Source: Ferruginibacter sp.
GTDB lineage: Bacteria > Bacteroidota > Bacteroidia > Chitinophagales > Chitinophagaceae
Direction of reading: 5' to 3'
DNA: 64,000 bases
NCBI GenBank assembly: GCA_019638485.1
Contig: JAHBTP010000001.1
Location: 868,001-932,000, forward strand
The notes beneath the pieces are model-generated. The model was not told where the DNA came from. It did not search any database and saw nothing but the letters and a program-made list of their open reading frames with translations. Made by a program: the position numbers and the translations under genes. Below are positions 28,601-37,871 of the stretch, piece after piece; position 1 is the stretch's first letter; each line of letters opens with the position of its first letter.

Positions 28601-30348
28601 TTACTGCACTTAGTGCCAATTTAAGTTGGAATAGCACGGCTCCCTCATTTAACATCGAATGGGGACAACAAGGGTTTTCTTTGGGTTCAGGAACCAGGAT
28701 TACCTCAGGAATTACTTCTGCCAACTACACCCTGAGTGGTTTAACGCCTTATACAGATTATTCATTTTATGTACAAGCCAATTGTGGTACAGATGGTCTA
28801 AGCTCCTGGGCCGGTCCTTTTAGTTTCAAAACTCCAATTTTGAATGATGATGCAACAGGTGCTATTTTGTTAACCGTTGGTGCTGGCTGTACCGGTGCAC
28901 CTTATTCAACCATCGGTGCTATAGAAAATATAAATGAGCCAATAAGTCCGGTTGCTACTCCCGGATATGAAAATAAATTTAGGGTATGGTTTAAGTTTGT
29001 TGCTCCGGCAAGTGGGGCTGTTAGAGTTACTACCGATCTGGGTTCAGGATTCACTTTAGGAGACACACGAATTACTTTATTTGCTGCTACAAATGTTGCT
29101 GATTACTCCACTTTCACAGCTCTGGCAGCAGATGAAAACAACGGAGCTTGGTCAACTTATGGTGGAGCGCCTGGTTCCTACGGTGCTCTATCTACTTTAT
29201 ATATAACCGACCTCACAAACGGTTCTACTTATTATGTGATGGTTTCCGGAGGCGATAATACTAACCGAAATTTAACAGGTACTTTTTGCATCGCAGTTAA
29301 TGAATTGAATAGTTCAATGTTATCATCAGTTTCGGGATGCAATGGTAGCCTCGATTACAAAACTGCTTATGGTTATAATTCCGCTAGTTACCCTTATTGG
29401 ACATCCTTGGTAGATGGGTATGGAAAACTCATCGGTATGGTTAAAAGTGTACCTAACACTAGTTCTTATAATAATTATTATCCACGTCTGTATATTAATA
29501 CATCCGGTACTATCAGACAAAATAATAATGGAATTAGTTATTTAGACAGAAATTTTCATATTGATAAATCCGGAAACACAGATGAAGAAGTGCAATTGTT
29601 TTTTTCAAGCGCGGAGTTGAATGCATTAGGAGTATCGTTGAGTAATTTAGCCGTCACAAAATTTGATGATGTTTGTTCGGAAGTAATACCGTTAGCCACA
29701 GGAGCCTTCTTATTGCCATCGCGTAGCGCAGAAATTAATGGTATCGAACTTATTCAATTCACCACCCGTGGGCATGGCGCATATTTTATTAGTGATGCAA
29801 GATTGGGCCCGTTGCCTATTCGTTTGACTTATTTTAATGGTTATGTAGAAGGGAAAACAAATGTGCTCAATTGGCAATCATTACAGGATAATGATAGAAG
29901 TAATTATGTTATTGAACGCTCCGGAGATGTATCTCATTTTGAACCCATAGGGCAGATGCCTGCAATGAACCAATCTATTGCTAACTATCAGTTTGTTGAT
30001 GTCAATCCAATAAAAGGCCAAAACTTTTATCGTTTAAAGATGCAGGATGCAGAGGGGATAACTACCTACTCCAACGTAATTACATTGTTTCAAAATACGA
30101 GTAAAGAGAGGATAAGTATAACTGCATACCCTAATCCTACTTCTCATTCTGTTACTATTAATATAAATGGAGAAAGAGCCGGAACTGCTATTTTAAAAGT
30201 AGTTGAATTAACAGGAAGAGTGATAAAAGAAATTGAAGTTTTAACAGATAAGTTTGTGATGGATATGAGTAATTGGCCATCTGGGATTTATTTATTAAAA
30301 TATAAAGACAATAAACATACATCTGTTATTAAAATAACTAAAAAATAA
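25663..30348 (+). CDS. Large secreted GEVED/fibronectin-like protein with T9SS sorting tail
   Basis: The 1561-residue protein starts with a signal peptide (a second in-frame ATG at 25729 gives the shorter one ending GFAQS). Three repeats combine a GEVED-type domain (W-(V/I)-DWN-x-(D/N)-x-(V/D)-F, GNYR-(M/I)-R, then GEAEDY-type ends) with a fibronectin III-like module (A-x-LSW-x-S-(T/S)AP). A pre-peptidase-like beta domain occurs around residues 1060-1210. The C-terminal 80 residues (AYPNPTSHSVTINI ... IYLLKY ... KITKK) are a type A T9SS sorting domain. It is a surface or secreted adhesin-like protein in this phylum. Confidence 0.92.
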   Translation: MKQFFNLSFLYTYYKTLLNKFKMVRLALGTTILMLSFCSLGFAQSTIQLGAGTDKSTYLPIYIYYDYSYTQTIYTAAEMNAQGAVTSSTITKIWYKPTISRSTSNYQDWVIYMGNTSKVGFIDNLDWIQTSSMTQVFDGQIPSTTVADQWMEITLTTPFSWDGISNIVVAVDENSASYAVSGSNWGGYTLAPSSGKKAIYFFGDGASNNTDPGNPGSATDRTDNVAQIRFTGSNLASDCSGTPNAGTVPSTMGVCSGKPFTLTATGVSANANNLIGQWESSPVGANTWSPITGAIDPVYTIASAPSIPTDYRFTLTCSSPGGGSASSNILTISINPYWDCFCSPSYYSAVSYYIESAKTTGGVQNINYTYSGLPTGGFSDETSTQTVSQAAGFAFDLTTEFSFGANTIMAWVDWNQDGVFNNTTELVIANYSPVDIQTNSIAIPTGTSPGNYRMRIRSNRADYTYMLPCSAENYGSAIDVTLTVAPPPACPPVTNVNVIPTLSSALLSWTSSASTFDLEWGPQGFSPGSGTMVSGIIGNSHNLTGLNSNTSYDFYVRADCGTDGKSAWSSTKNFVTGYCPVTTYSNHQYGISSFSTTNGITNINNISGPGDYSDYTNLSVSQVAGGAVNFTITHHPYNVGGSGMALWIDWNNDFDFNDPGELIYTNYSASSASGTITVPVGTPIGNYRIRVVVNNIVGATLMPCGSLGASNYGEAEDYTFSVIAVPTCYPPTALSASMINSTDASLSWTSSAPNFEIEWGLQGFLLGTGNSVSNINNNSHTLTGLASNSTYSYYVKAKCGVGNESIWAGPFNFNTGYCTVTPKPGYPVGYGITNFTITNAINNINNSSTTEFSYSDFSSLSISQMAGGTMNFSVTGTGSNNFVQIWIDWNDNFDFYDLGERIYSSGSYRQTHTGTITIPPGTSAGNYRMRVVLISNFTITLLDPCGDLGQLGYGEAEDYTITVVLPPSCSTPTSLAATNITALSANLSWNSTAPSFNIEWGQQGFSLGSGTRITSGITSANYTLSGLTPYTDYSFYVQANCGTDGLSSWAGPFSFKTPILNDDATGAILLTVGAGCTGAPYSTIGAIENINEPISPVATPGYENKFRVWFKFVAPASGAVRVTTDLGSGFTLGDTRITLFAATNVADYSTFTALAADENNGAWSTYGGAPGSYGALSTLYITDLTNGSTYYVMVSGGDNTNRNLTGTFCIAVNELNSSMLSSVSGCNGSLDYKTAYGYNSASYPYWTSLVDGYGKLIGMVKSVPNTSSYNNYYPRLYINTSGTIRQNNNGISYLDRNFHIDKSGNTDEEVQLFFSSAELNALGVSLSNLAVTKFDDVCSEVIPLATGAFLLPSRSAEINGIELIQFTTRGHGAYFISDARLGPLPIRLTYFNGYVEGKTNVLNWQSLQDNDRSNYVIERSGDVSHFEPIGQMPAMNQSIANYQFVDVNPIKGQNFYRLKMQDAEGITTYSNVITLFQNTSKERISITAYPNPTSHSVTININGERAGTAILKVVELTGRVIKEIEVLTDKFVMDMSNWPSGIYLLKYKDNKHTSVIKITKK

Positions 30349-30731
30349 AGTTTTGCGATTCTAATAAAACGAAGTAATGGATGATTTGTCTTTTTTTATA
30401 AGATAGGGGAGTAAGGCGGATTTATTATATGTTCGCCTTGCTCTTTAATCTGATAGTAATAAAAGGAATATATTAGAAAAATCTTTTCGAACATTTGGAT
30501 GGAGTGTATAATTTATGGGCTTGAATATAAAAAACCCATAGCTACATCCGGCTTTACCCCAAAGGCTATGTTTTTAGATTTTAAACTTTGGACTATATTT
30601 CAAGGCTATACCTTAACATTATTCAGCCAGAAGGAATTAATACCTTCTTTTGTTGGTTCAAAATTGAGGATGAGGGAGAATTGCAAACCACCATATAACT
30701 TAGCCACTACTACATGAGATAGGCTGAATCG
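30349..30731. other. Intergenic region after the T9SS protein
   Basis: About 380 bp. A 72-codon plus-strand frame is present at 30499-30717 but shows no family features. One hairpin is noted separately. Confidence 0.4.
30413..30439 (+). terminator. Possible terminator of the T9SS gene
   Basis: AAGGCG pairs with CGCCTT 16 nt apart, about 65 nt after the stop, but the following T-run is weak. Confidence 0.4.
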
Positions 30732-31553
30732 TTAATTAATACCATACTGCTTTTTTAAGAATGAAATAAGTTTGGTGGCAGCATTTAATTGATTTTGTAA
30801 AAATGAAATATAGGTTCCTGTTCCAGCTCTTTCAATAATTTTATAATTTATATAATTTTGAACCTTTTGGTGATTTTCATTTAATCTGAGCAATTGATCA
30901 TTTCGAAAATCTGCAACTTCAATAAAATTGTCTAAGGCAGAAAAGAAAATTTTTATTATCGCTTCTTGCTGATATAATAGCAAGGAATTAAAATTTTGAT
31001 ATGCTAATATTCTGTCTAACACATTTTTCTTTTTTATTAATCTTAAAGTGTTTGCAGATTGCATTTGAAGAAATGCCGATTCATCAGGTTTGTAATTATC
31101 TGTTGTGCTAAGTTTACTGAAATAATTAAAAAGTTGATGTTGGTAAACAGAATCCGTTAATTCGCCTGGCATCATCAATAAAGAATCTATAATTTTATTT
31201 TTATCTATACAAAATTGAATACTTGCACTTAGGCCTATACTATCGCTTTTAAGGTTGGCAATAAAGCTTTCAATGTTCCTCTTTTCAATTCTACTATTCA
31301 CTATATGCTCCCGGTAGCTTTCTGCAAAAAAGCTTAAAGTAACTGCTACAAAAATCATTAATCCTTCAAGCAAAAACTCCTTCCATCTTTTAGGCTTATG
31401 ATGTAAATCTGCATGATGATGTACTTCCATTTTTATTTTTTCATTCTTTTGAATATTTGCATCAACTTCATTTTTGGCATTCGTATCATTAAATTCAATT
31501 TCTGATTCGCTATTTTTTTGTTCACTCTCATCTCCTTCGAGATTTTTAGTCAT
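30732..31553 (-). CDS. Single-pass membrane protein (DUF6090-like)
   Basis: The 273-residue protein has a long charged N-terminus, one hydrophobic segment (about 62-82, LLEGLMIFVAVTLSFFAES) and a helical, coiled-coil-rich C-terminal domain with FIANLKSDSIGL, which resembles the DUF6090-type proteins of Bacteroidota. Function is unknown. Confidence 0.6.
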   Translation of the reverse strand: MTKNLEGDESEQKNSESEIEFNDTNAKNEVDANIQKNEKIKMEVHHHADLHHKPKRWKEFLLEGLMIFVAVTLSFFAESYREHIVNSRIEKRNIESFIANLKSDSIGLSASIQFCIDKNKIIDSLLMMPGELTDSVYQHQLFNYFSKLSTTDNYKPDESAFLQMQSANTLRLIKKKNVLDRILAYQNFNSLLLYQQEAIIKIFFSALDNFIEVADFRNDQLLRLNENHQKVQNYINYKIIERAGTGTYISFLQNQLNAATKLISFLKKQYGIN

Positions 31554-31824
31554 ACTTTTCTATTTGTTGCATTATGACACAAAACTATTACGTGAAGTAG
31601 TATTATGTGTATTAAATATTGTTAATGGAATTAGGAATGAAAAATAGGGATAATTATCTGGTTAATAATTCTGATAAAGGTAAAAATAAGTATCTGAATT
31701 AGTTACCTATGGAAATAAATTCTACTAAAATTTTCAAACTGCTGGTTGTGCCGTCTAACGCTTTACAGTAAATACACTTCCAACCGCTATTTTATTAAAT
31801 CTGTTTTGTTCCTATTAATAGGTT
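31554..31824. other. Intergenic
   Basis: About 270 bp, AT-rich, without a gene or repeat that I can see. Confidence 0.4.
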
Positions 31825-32196
31825 TTACAACAACCATTTTAAAGCAATAATACCAGCTCCAAGTAAGCCCTCAACCATCATAATAATATCAAAATATTTC
31901 CCGGCTGTTCCAACTTTACTCCTTGAATACAACCTGCCCAATCCTGAAAAAATAACCATAACGCCAATGAAATATATTAAATCCCCCATTCTTACAACAT
32001 TAAAGGCCACATAAGCAACCAGGAAACCGGAGCTTAAATAAATTCCACCTAAAAATCGCACCAAATTATCCAATACTTGTTGTTTCGACATTCCTTTAGG
32101 TAAAAAATCCATTGCTCCTTTAAGTATAATATTTGTTCCACCTATTAAACAAATGGCTGCAACAAGCCATAATAGAATCCGGAGGAGTAAAAGCAT
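31825..32196 (-). CDS. DUF4345 membrane protein
   Basis: The 123-residue protein has four hydrophobic segments and fits the DUF4345 family (LLWLVAAICLIGGTNIILKG, then NLVRFLGGIYLSSGF and SGLGRL). The role of this family is unknown. It lies 12 bp downstream of the HXXEE gene and is probably in the same operon. Confidence 0.8.
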   Translation of the reverse strand: MLLLLRILLWLVAAICLIGGTNIILKGAMDFLPKGMSKQQVLDNLVRFLGGIYLSSGFLVAYVAFNVVRMGDLIYFIGVMVIFSGLGRLYSRSKVGTAGKYFDIIMMVEGLLGAGIIALKWLL

Positions 32197-32208
32197 AATT
32201 TTCTTCGT

Positions 32209-32856
32209 TTAAGAATTTATTTTTTGAGATTTGCGGTTGTATGGCAGCAACTGATTATTTCTAAAAACAAAATGTGTGTTTTTATCCGCTAGCCAACCAA
32301 TCAGTTTGAATACACCTAAAACATTAATAATTATACCAAGAGAGAAACCTAATAAATAGTCGAAAATTGTAGCAAGGTTTTCTTGATAAACAATTTTAAA
32401 AAAGAAATAGACACAGGGAATAAAAAATAATAAACTAGTTGCCTGTCCGGCATTATAAAAAGTTTTACCTTTTATATTAAAAATAATTGTATGAGCAATT
32501 ATATTACCCAATGACACCAGAATGGATGCCATGCCCAGCCAAACAAACCGTTGGCTGGTTATGGCAGCTAATAGATAAATTGTCCATCCAATCCAAACAT
32601 TTATAATAAAAGAGGTATTGCTATTTAATGGATATCTATCTGGAAGTGCACTTTTAAACATTACGCTATTAACCATACCCGGAAAAGTGCCCGGTATTCG
32701 ATATTCTTCCCATTGATGAAAAAATAGAGTTGCTAAACTTAGCCACATTAAAATTTGATAATTAGATAATTCAGCATGAACAATACCCAAAAATATTAAG
32801 ATAACAACGCCTAATATGCTGCCTATATCATACCAATGGTTACGTATGAAGTTCAT
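32209..32856 (-). CDS. HXXEE-domain membrane protein
   Basis: The 215-residue multi-pass protein has HQWEEY near residue 47, the signature that names the HXXEE family (PF13787), followed by PGTFPG and several membrane segments. The biochemical role is unknown. It is upstream of the DUF4345 gene on the same strand. Confidence 0.85.
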   Translation of the reverse strand: MNFIRNHWYDIGSILGVVILIFLGIVHAELSNYQILMWLSLATLFFHQWEEYRIPGTFPGMVNSVMFKSALPDRYPLNSNTSFIINVWIGWTIYLLAAITSQRFVWLGMASILVSLGNIIAHTIIFNIKGKTFYNAGQATSLLFFIPCVYFFFKIVYQENLATIFDYLLGFSLGIIINVLGVFKLIGWLADKNTHFVFRNNQLLPYNRKSQKINS

Positions 32857-32999
32857 TTTATTTGATGATTTGTTTTTTATCCTGCATTTTATTCATTCTT
32901 ATTTTTTAGCACAAAACTTTTCATTTCTTTTAAGACTGGAGCTAATGTTTAACGACTAATTTAACTCTTGCAACAAGTGTTAGGTGCTGTTTAAAATAG

Positions 33000-33424
33000 T
33001 GTCTTACCCTGAAATAGGTTGACCATTTTTTTATTATTAAAAGTGGTTGTTTACAAACTTACTAAAACATGGATAAGTCTTAAAAATCATTTAAAGGATT
33101 TTAAGGCTTATCAACATTCCTTCTCTGTGCTGTTTTGATGGTCTTTTTATAAGATAAATAGGTATGTAACTGATAACTATGAGCAAAGTTTGGAGTTTGC
33201 ATTTTCAAGGAAGGATGGCACCGTTCATTGTTATATATATCCCCGGCTTGCTCCAACATTTTGTTGGCAATTTCAAGAAACGGAATGGTTTTGAGCAACC
33301 CAAATTCTACTTGAGCGTTTGGTTGATTCTTTCAGCCACCGCATTCTCATACGGATTATATTTTTCTGTTGTGCTTGTTGCTAAAAGTGTTTAATTTTTT
33401 GTCAACCTATTTTAGGATTTGTCA
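33000..33424 (-). mobile_element. Internally deleted IS3-type element
   Basis: Both termini are present (TGTCTTACCCTGAAATAGG at the left; CCTATTTTAGGATTTGTCA at the right). The interior keeps only the 3' part of orfB (33101-33390 region, with NNERCHPSLKMQTPNFAH matching the intact copy), interrupted by stops. About 1 kb is deleted compared with 39002-40463. It ends 18 bp before attC-like site 5. Confidence 0.8.
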
Positions 33425-33442
33425 ACTTAAAAAATTTCCTAC

Positions 33443-33606
33443 AACGGTCCCGCATAGCCGATGGCGGGGGTTTGAGCCGACATCAGTTAAAATACTTGGC
33501 TGTAATTTTGCGAAGCATACAGCCAAGTTACTGAAGTTCATTAAAAATACAAAAGCTCAAGTTTACCCACGTCCAGCCACGCTTTTGGCTATGCAATGTT
33601 GGCAGA
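33443..33606 (-). repeat. attC-like site 5
   Basis: The arms GCATAGCCGATGGCGGGG and CCAGCCACGCTTTTGGCTATGC pair, with AACG at the left and GTTGGCA at the right. A nested hairpin ACTTGGCTGT/ACAGCCAAGT sits inside, as in sites 2 and 8. The stop of the putative immunity gene is 11 nt to the right. Confidence 0.75.
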
Positions 33607-33617
33607 AGTAAAGTTAT

Positions 33618-34286
33618 TTAAGGATAGCTCTCATTTAATTCTTTAAATACAATGCCTGTGCAGCCGGCATTTTCAATTTTATTTTTAAGGTTCTCCGAAA
33701 CAAAAAGGCCATAGCCACCTTCTATATTACTTAAAACAAAAAAGCTCTTATCAGTGTTTTCGTTTATTCGGATTTTAAAAATATGAAGTGAACGAGGATA
33801 TGCACATTTTTCTTTCGCTTCTAAAAAGTCATTATAATCAGTCACATTTTTCCTTTGCACTTTAGTAAAGGAGTTTTCTACTTCCCATATTTCTGAGTCT
33901 GAAAAATTAATATACTCATTGGAAGTGTTATAATACTTCATAAACCAATAATTATCAAGAAGTGTATCTTTTTTATACACATCTATCTTAAAAAACTGAA
34001 CAGCATTAGTATTATACTTTTCGAATATTTCTTTTAACTTATTACTAATCACAAATCCGAAAATAATTCCTAACGCATTTGCGGAAAGTAGATCAGTAGG
34101 CTTAGCACTTTTCCAAAGGACTAAATCAGGAACTAACGGGCTAAAATCAATTTTCTTTAGATAATATTTACTATTGCCGATAAATCGCTCGTCCTTTACA
34201 TTAAACATATACTTTCCTTCCTTTATTTGTGGGAATTTTCCAATTTCCTTTTCCTTCACTGAATGATCAATTCTATAATATTTCAT
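33618..34286 (-). CDS. Putative immunity protein for the AHH toxin
   Basis: The 222-residue cytosolic-looking protein starts 3 bp after the stop of the AHH-domain lipoprotein and ends 11 nt from attC-like site 5. The pattern (N-terminal YY, middle LLSANALGIIFGF, C-terminal FVLSNIEGGYGLFVSENLKNKI) recalls the DUF1629/Imm43 group that accompanies AHH toxins in other bacteria. That family call is from memory of the shape and needs a profile search. Position and pairing support an immunity role. Confidence 0.55.
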   Translation of the reverse strand: MKYYRIDHSVKEKEIGKFPQIKEGKYMFNVKDERFIGNSKYYLKKIDFSPLVPDLVLWKSAKPTDLLSANALGIIFGFVISNKLKEIFEKYNTNAVQFFKIDVYKKDTLLDNYWFMKYYNTSNEYINFSDSEIWEVENSFTKVQRKNVTDYNDFLEAKEKCAYPRSLHIFKIRINENTDKSFFVLSNIEGGYGLFVSENLKNKIENAGCTGIVFKELNESYP

Positions 34287-34289
34287 TTT

Positions 34290-36260
34290 TTAAAAGACTA
34301 TTTGATTAATAGAAGTATTAGGATTATTTTGGATTGCAGGTTTAATTACATTATTGATCAAATTAGTGAGTTGCTCCATTGCCGCTTGAGGAGTAAAATT
34401 TCCGGCAGCGGTTAAATTTGTTACAATAACATCCATTTTTTGAGTAACCAAACTAGTATAGTTAGCATGACTTCCTGTGTGCTGTACTGCCGTTAAAGGT
34501 ATTCCATTTAATAACCTATTTAAATGAAACGAATTTTCCCCACCTGATGCAGCCATTGGTACAAGATCATGCCCATCTTTTTCCCACGGTATTATATGAT
34601 GCGCTACTCTTGAATCTCCTTTTGCCAACCCTAATACCTTTCTTAAAAGACCTCGATTTCCAAATTTAATTACTCCATTGGCTTCTTTAATCCACTTTAA
34701 TGTTCGTTTGCTACCATCTAATGCAATTACCAGTTTTCGCGCATACTTTGCAGTGGTAGCAGTCCACCCAGCGATGGGAATTGCTGCTGCAAAACTTAAT
34801 GTGGCATTTACCCCATCACCTCGCAAAACATAAATGCCACCATTGGTCAGGTCAGCTATTTCTCCAATTACCGGAACCATACCTGCAACATCTAATAAAA
34901 TATGCACTACCTCTAAAGACGCTTCCAAATACACCCTTGCATTTGACCATTCTGGATGCTCTGCTTTAATGTTTATGCATTCTATTGCAAAATAATACGC
35001 CCACATGGGGTCATAAGCAGTTTGATTGTGCGGACTCGGGAGATTTGAAATAAGAATATTGAAATGGGTTTGATTAAACCCATTTTCGATAATGCCATAC
35101 ATGGCTGCTTGTAAAGAAGCCTTCGCTGCAATTATCGCTTCTGGATTCTCATTTGGATAATACGGTAAATCGGTATGATTATCAACTGCACTTTTTGCTT
35201 CTGTTATAAAGGCAAGTAATTCATTCGCAAATGCTGGTTTGTTATTTAACCAGTCTATTTGGTCACGATCCAAATTCAAAGTAATCGATAATGTTGAAAC
35301 TGTTGTTAATGGTTCAATAGGTTCCCAGCCTAATGATAATCCTTTTGGACATGGAGGTAGACCACTTTGAATTAATGGAGTAGGATTGCATAATTGTACT
35401 GTGGATGGAGAGCCCGGTGAACTTCCACCGCCGCTGCCGCCTCCTATGGGAGGATCGTAGCCATCGTCATTGTAAACAAGCTTACTGATTTTTTTACATG
35501 TTCTTTTGGTACCCCAACATCTTTCACATGCAGAGCAAGAACCCGGAGCAACACCGGCTACACGACAGCAATTAGTACCAGAAGAACAATTTAAAAATCG
35601 GGTGGTGGTGCAAAATTCAAACTCCCAAACCTCCCAACCACGGCCTTGAAGGTTTTCCTCAGGATAATCAATATGAATAATACGATCACTTACTGGCGCA
35701 TCCTGTGGTATTTCAAAATCTTTAAGTAATCGCATGTCATGAATCATGAAGTCTTTGTGGCCAAAAGCAACAAAGTCTAAGATCATAAATTGAAGCGCAA
35801 GCCTGTTAGCATTATTTGTTCCCAAAGTATCAAACTCAAACTGTTCATATTCGAATTTGTTATAGAGCTGCAATTCAACATAGTTATTTATTGTGGCAAG
35901 GAAAAATGCGGTTACTTTGTCCTCTCCCTGAACAGCAAGAGGAATATATACTATTGTATCTTCGCCGGGTGCCATACTCCTCTGCATGAACCTTTGTTTT
36001 GAAATCTGTGCTCTATCCCAAACAGGATAACCGTTTCGTTTTATAATTGTCTTAATCAACTTGGGATTTTTCTCCTTTTGTAATTTTAATTCCGAAGCTA
36101 CCCTCTTCATCATTGGATCAGCAGTTGAAGGCAACAAGAAGAAATTGGATTCGTCAACAAAATCATGGACTTTAGTGAACACATCTTTTCTACACGAATT
36201 AAAAACTACTATTCCTATAAACAGAATAAAGCCAACAAACAGTCTTGAAAGGAACGTCAT
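34290..36260 (-). CDS. Polymorphic-toxin-like lipoprotein with AHH nuclease domain
   Basis: In its 656 residues I see a lipoprotein signal (lipobox FNSC, Cys23), the same N-terminal domain as the lipoprotein at 4515-6059, a Cys-rich segment (about 228-265, with CC, CSAC, CWG, CKK), a Gly/Ser linker (GGGSGGGSS), a helical middle with a hydrophobic pre-toxin-like segment, and a C-terminal AHH-type HNH/EndoVII nuclease: VAHHIIPW with His554-His555, NGIPL and HTGSHANY. Such architecture delivers a DNase against competitors. The gene downstream probably protects the producer. Delivery route is unknown. Confidence 0.75.
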   Translation of the reverse strand: MTFLSRLFVGFILFIGIVVFNSCRKDVFTKVHDFVDESNFFLLPSTADPMMKRVASELKLQKEKNPKLIKTIIKRNGYPVWDRAQISKQRFMQRSMAPGEDTIVYIPLAVQGEDKVTAFFLATINNYVELQLYNKFEYEQFEFDTLGTNNANRLALQFMILDFVAFGHKDFMIHDMRLLKDFEIPQDAPVSDRIIHIDYPEENLQGRGWEVWEFEFCTTTRFLNCSSGTNCCRVAGVAPGSCSACERCWGTKRTCKKISKLVYNDDGYDPPIGGGSGGGSSPGSPSTVQLCNPTPLIQSGLPPCPKGLSLGWEPIEPLTTVSTLSITLNLDRDQIDWLNNKPAFANELLAFITEAKSAVDNHTDLPYYPNENPEAIIAAKASLQAAMYGIIENGFNQTHFNILISNLPSPHNQTAYDPMWAYYFAIECINIKAEHPEWSNARVYLEASLEVVHILLDVAGMVPVIGEIADLTNGGIYVLRGDGVNATLSFAAAIPIAGWTATTAKYARKLVIALDGSKRTLKWIKEANGVIKFGNRGLLRKVLGLAKGDSRVAHHIIPWEKDGHDLVPMAASGGENSFHLNRLLNGIPLTAVQHTGSHANYTSLVTQKMDVIVTNLTAAGNFTPQAAMEQLTNLINNVIKPAIQNNPNTSINQIVF

Positions 36261-36322
36261 AACAATTTGATTTGATTTTTAAATGATATTTTCAAACTGT
36301 TGGCTATTCAAATATTTCTGCA

Positions 36323-36441
36323 AACGCCCTCGCATAGCCGATGGCGGGGATATAGAACGATAAACATACCGTAAATTTACATAACTTCGAAAAACTTTTG
36401 GAACCGCGCCCAACCCCGCTTTTGGCTATGCTCTGTTAGTG
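36323..36441 (-). repeat. attC-like site 6
   Basis: The arms GCATAGCCGATGGCGGGG and CCCCGCTTTTGGCTATGC pair well. The site starts AACG and ends GTTAGTG. It separates the toxin cassette from the Cys-rich protein cassette. The next stop is 129 nt to the right. Confidence 0.8.
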
Positions 36442-36570
36442 GCTGGTACTCCTCGCTTATAATTTACACTTTTCCTACAATTGAAGTTGCGTAAATATTT
36501 CGACTCAAATTTTGTTCATTCTAAATCTTAATGGAAACTGCATCTATATTGAATTATTGAGAATTTACTA

Positions 36571-36807
36571 TCAAGTAGTAATGTCATTTTTAATTCTACC
36601 CTTACTAACAAGAAATATGTATGTAACCACAACTCCAATTACCGGTAAAAATAGTGTGGCAAATAACATTATTAAAAACTGTAGCCCATTTATTCTCTGT
36701 GTATTCAAATAGTTAACAGATCTCCAAACTACATACACTATTAACAAGAGATACAATATAATAATGAGCCATGATAACGATTCTGGAATTGCGAATAAAT
36801 AAAACAT
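36571..36807 (-). CDS. Small two-segment membrane protein
   Basis: The 78-residue protein consists of two hydrophobic segments (about 10-31 and 44-68) with a short basic loop, similar in shape to PLDc_N-like small membrane proteins. It begins 9 bp after the stop of the secreted Cys-containing protein, in the same cassette. Bacteriocin immunity proteins are often small membrane proteins, so a protective role is possible, but the sequence does not prove it. Confidence 0.6.
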   Translation of the reverse strand: MFYLFAIPESLSWLIIILYLLLIVYVVWRSVNYLNTQRINGLQFLIMLFATLFLPVIGVVVTYIFLVSKGRIKNDITT

Positions 36808-36816
36808 ATTTTAATT

Positions 36817-37476
36817 TTAAAATCCAATGCCAATAATAGGCAATGTAAATCTACATGAACACTTAAAGGAAGTTGTTACTATACAAATATGTTGATCTCC
36901 CCAACACGAGTAAGATTGACCATATGATCTACAGTTTGGGTTAGCTTCAGCAAATTGTTCAGCTTCTATACCGTTATCCGCCTGCCCAAGCATTAACGTC
37001 AAACCAGGTGTATGGACATTCCAAATACCGCATCTTTTTGCTAATAATTGTGGAGAATTGGGTCTGTCGCAGTTGATTCCTTTAAAATTAGTCATCACCA
37101 GAGCCATAATAACGAATCTTGCCTTAATCGAATCAGGTAAACGTGCAATTTCGCGATTGTTACTTACTGGATACTCCTTTTCATTAATAATTAACTTCCA
37201 CTCCTTTTTGCCAATAACATACAATGACCACATAGAATTATCTGTTTGTAAGCTTTCGATTTCTTCGCTCTTACAATATTTAAACTTTTGATTATCTAAG
37301 GAAAAAGCATAATTATTAGCTACTGCTGTATCTGCCCATAAATAAATTAATTTACAGCTAGAGTCATCTATAAATTCTATCTTATAGTCATAAACACCAA
37401 CTAAATCTAAAGTGCTTATCTGCGCTCTAATATTATACGAAGAAAATACGATGAAAAATATAAAGAGCAATTTCAT
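36817..37476 (-). CDS. Secreted protein with Cys-rich C-terminus
   Basis: The 219-residue protein has a signal peptide (ending IRAQ). The first 140 residues are of unknown fold. The last 60 contain six to eight Cys (NCDRP, KRCGIW, NCRSY, SCWGDQHIC, CSCRF), and the layout is similar to the broken gene at 7210-7845. A toxin or bacteriocin-like role is suggested by the Cys-rich tail and the small membrane partner that follows. I cannot name a family securely. Confidence 0.6.
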   Translation of the reverse strand: MKLLFIFFIVFSSYNIRAQISTLDLVGVYDYKIEFIDDSSCKLIYLWADTAVANNYAFSLDNQKFKYCKSEEIESLQTDNSMWSLYVIGKKEWKLIINEKEYPVSNNREIARLPDSIKARFVIMALVMTNFKGINCDRPNSPQLLAKRCGIWNVHTPGLTLMLGQADNGIEAEQFAEANPNCRSYGQSYSCWGDQHICIVTTSFKCSCRFTLPIIGIGF

Positions 37477-37725
37477 TGTATAAAGTTTTTATAAATATAA
37501 CATAGTTTTTATAAAAATTGTTATTTGTAAATAATTGATAGGACACTTATACATGAGTTTATATCCCATCCTTAAACTAAAGCCTACATCTTTGATTATC
37601 ATAATGAAAACATCAACTTTATCATGTGTTTAAAAAGTTTACATTCAAATATTCATTCAACACTTTGATTCTCAAGAGTTGAAATTGTTGCTACAGATTA
37701 TTACACTGGCGTAGTACTGGCCACT

Positions 37726-37852
37726 AACGGTTTGCAAATTGGCGATGGAGCCGATTTTTAGCACAAATGTTGAATAGAATTACTGTCGTTGAATTTAGCA
37801 CAAAGCTTCATAATAGCACTTCTGCCGCCATTTTGGCAATACCTTGTTACAG
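37726..37852 (-). repeat. attC-like site 7
   Basis: 127 bp from AACGGTTTGC to GTTACAG. The interior carries TTTTTAGCACAAATGTTGAATAG, shared with sites 3 and 13. The arms GCAAATTGGCGATGG and GCCATTTTGGCAA pair imperfectly. The NERD gene stop is 19 nt to the right. Confidence 0.8.
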
Positions 37853-37871
37853 GCAGTAAGATTTTTGTTCG

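Noticed and set aside
30499..30717. A 72-codon plus-strand frame after the T9SS gene
   Set aside because: There is no promoter, no homology that I recognise and a composition like non-coding DNA.
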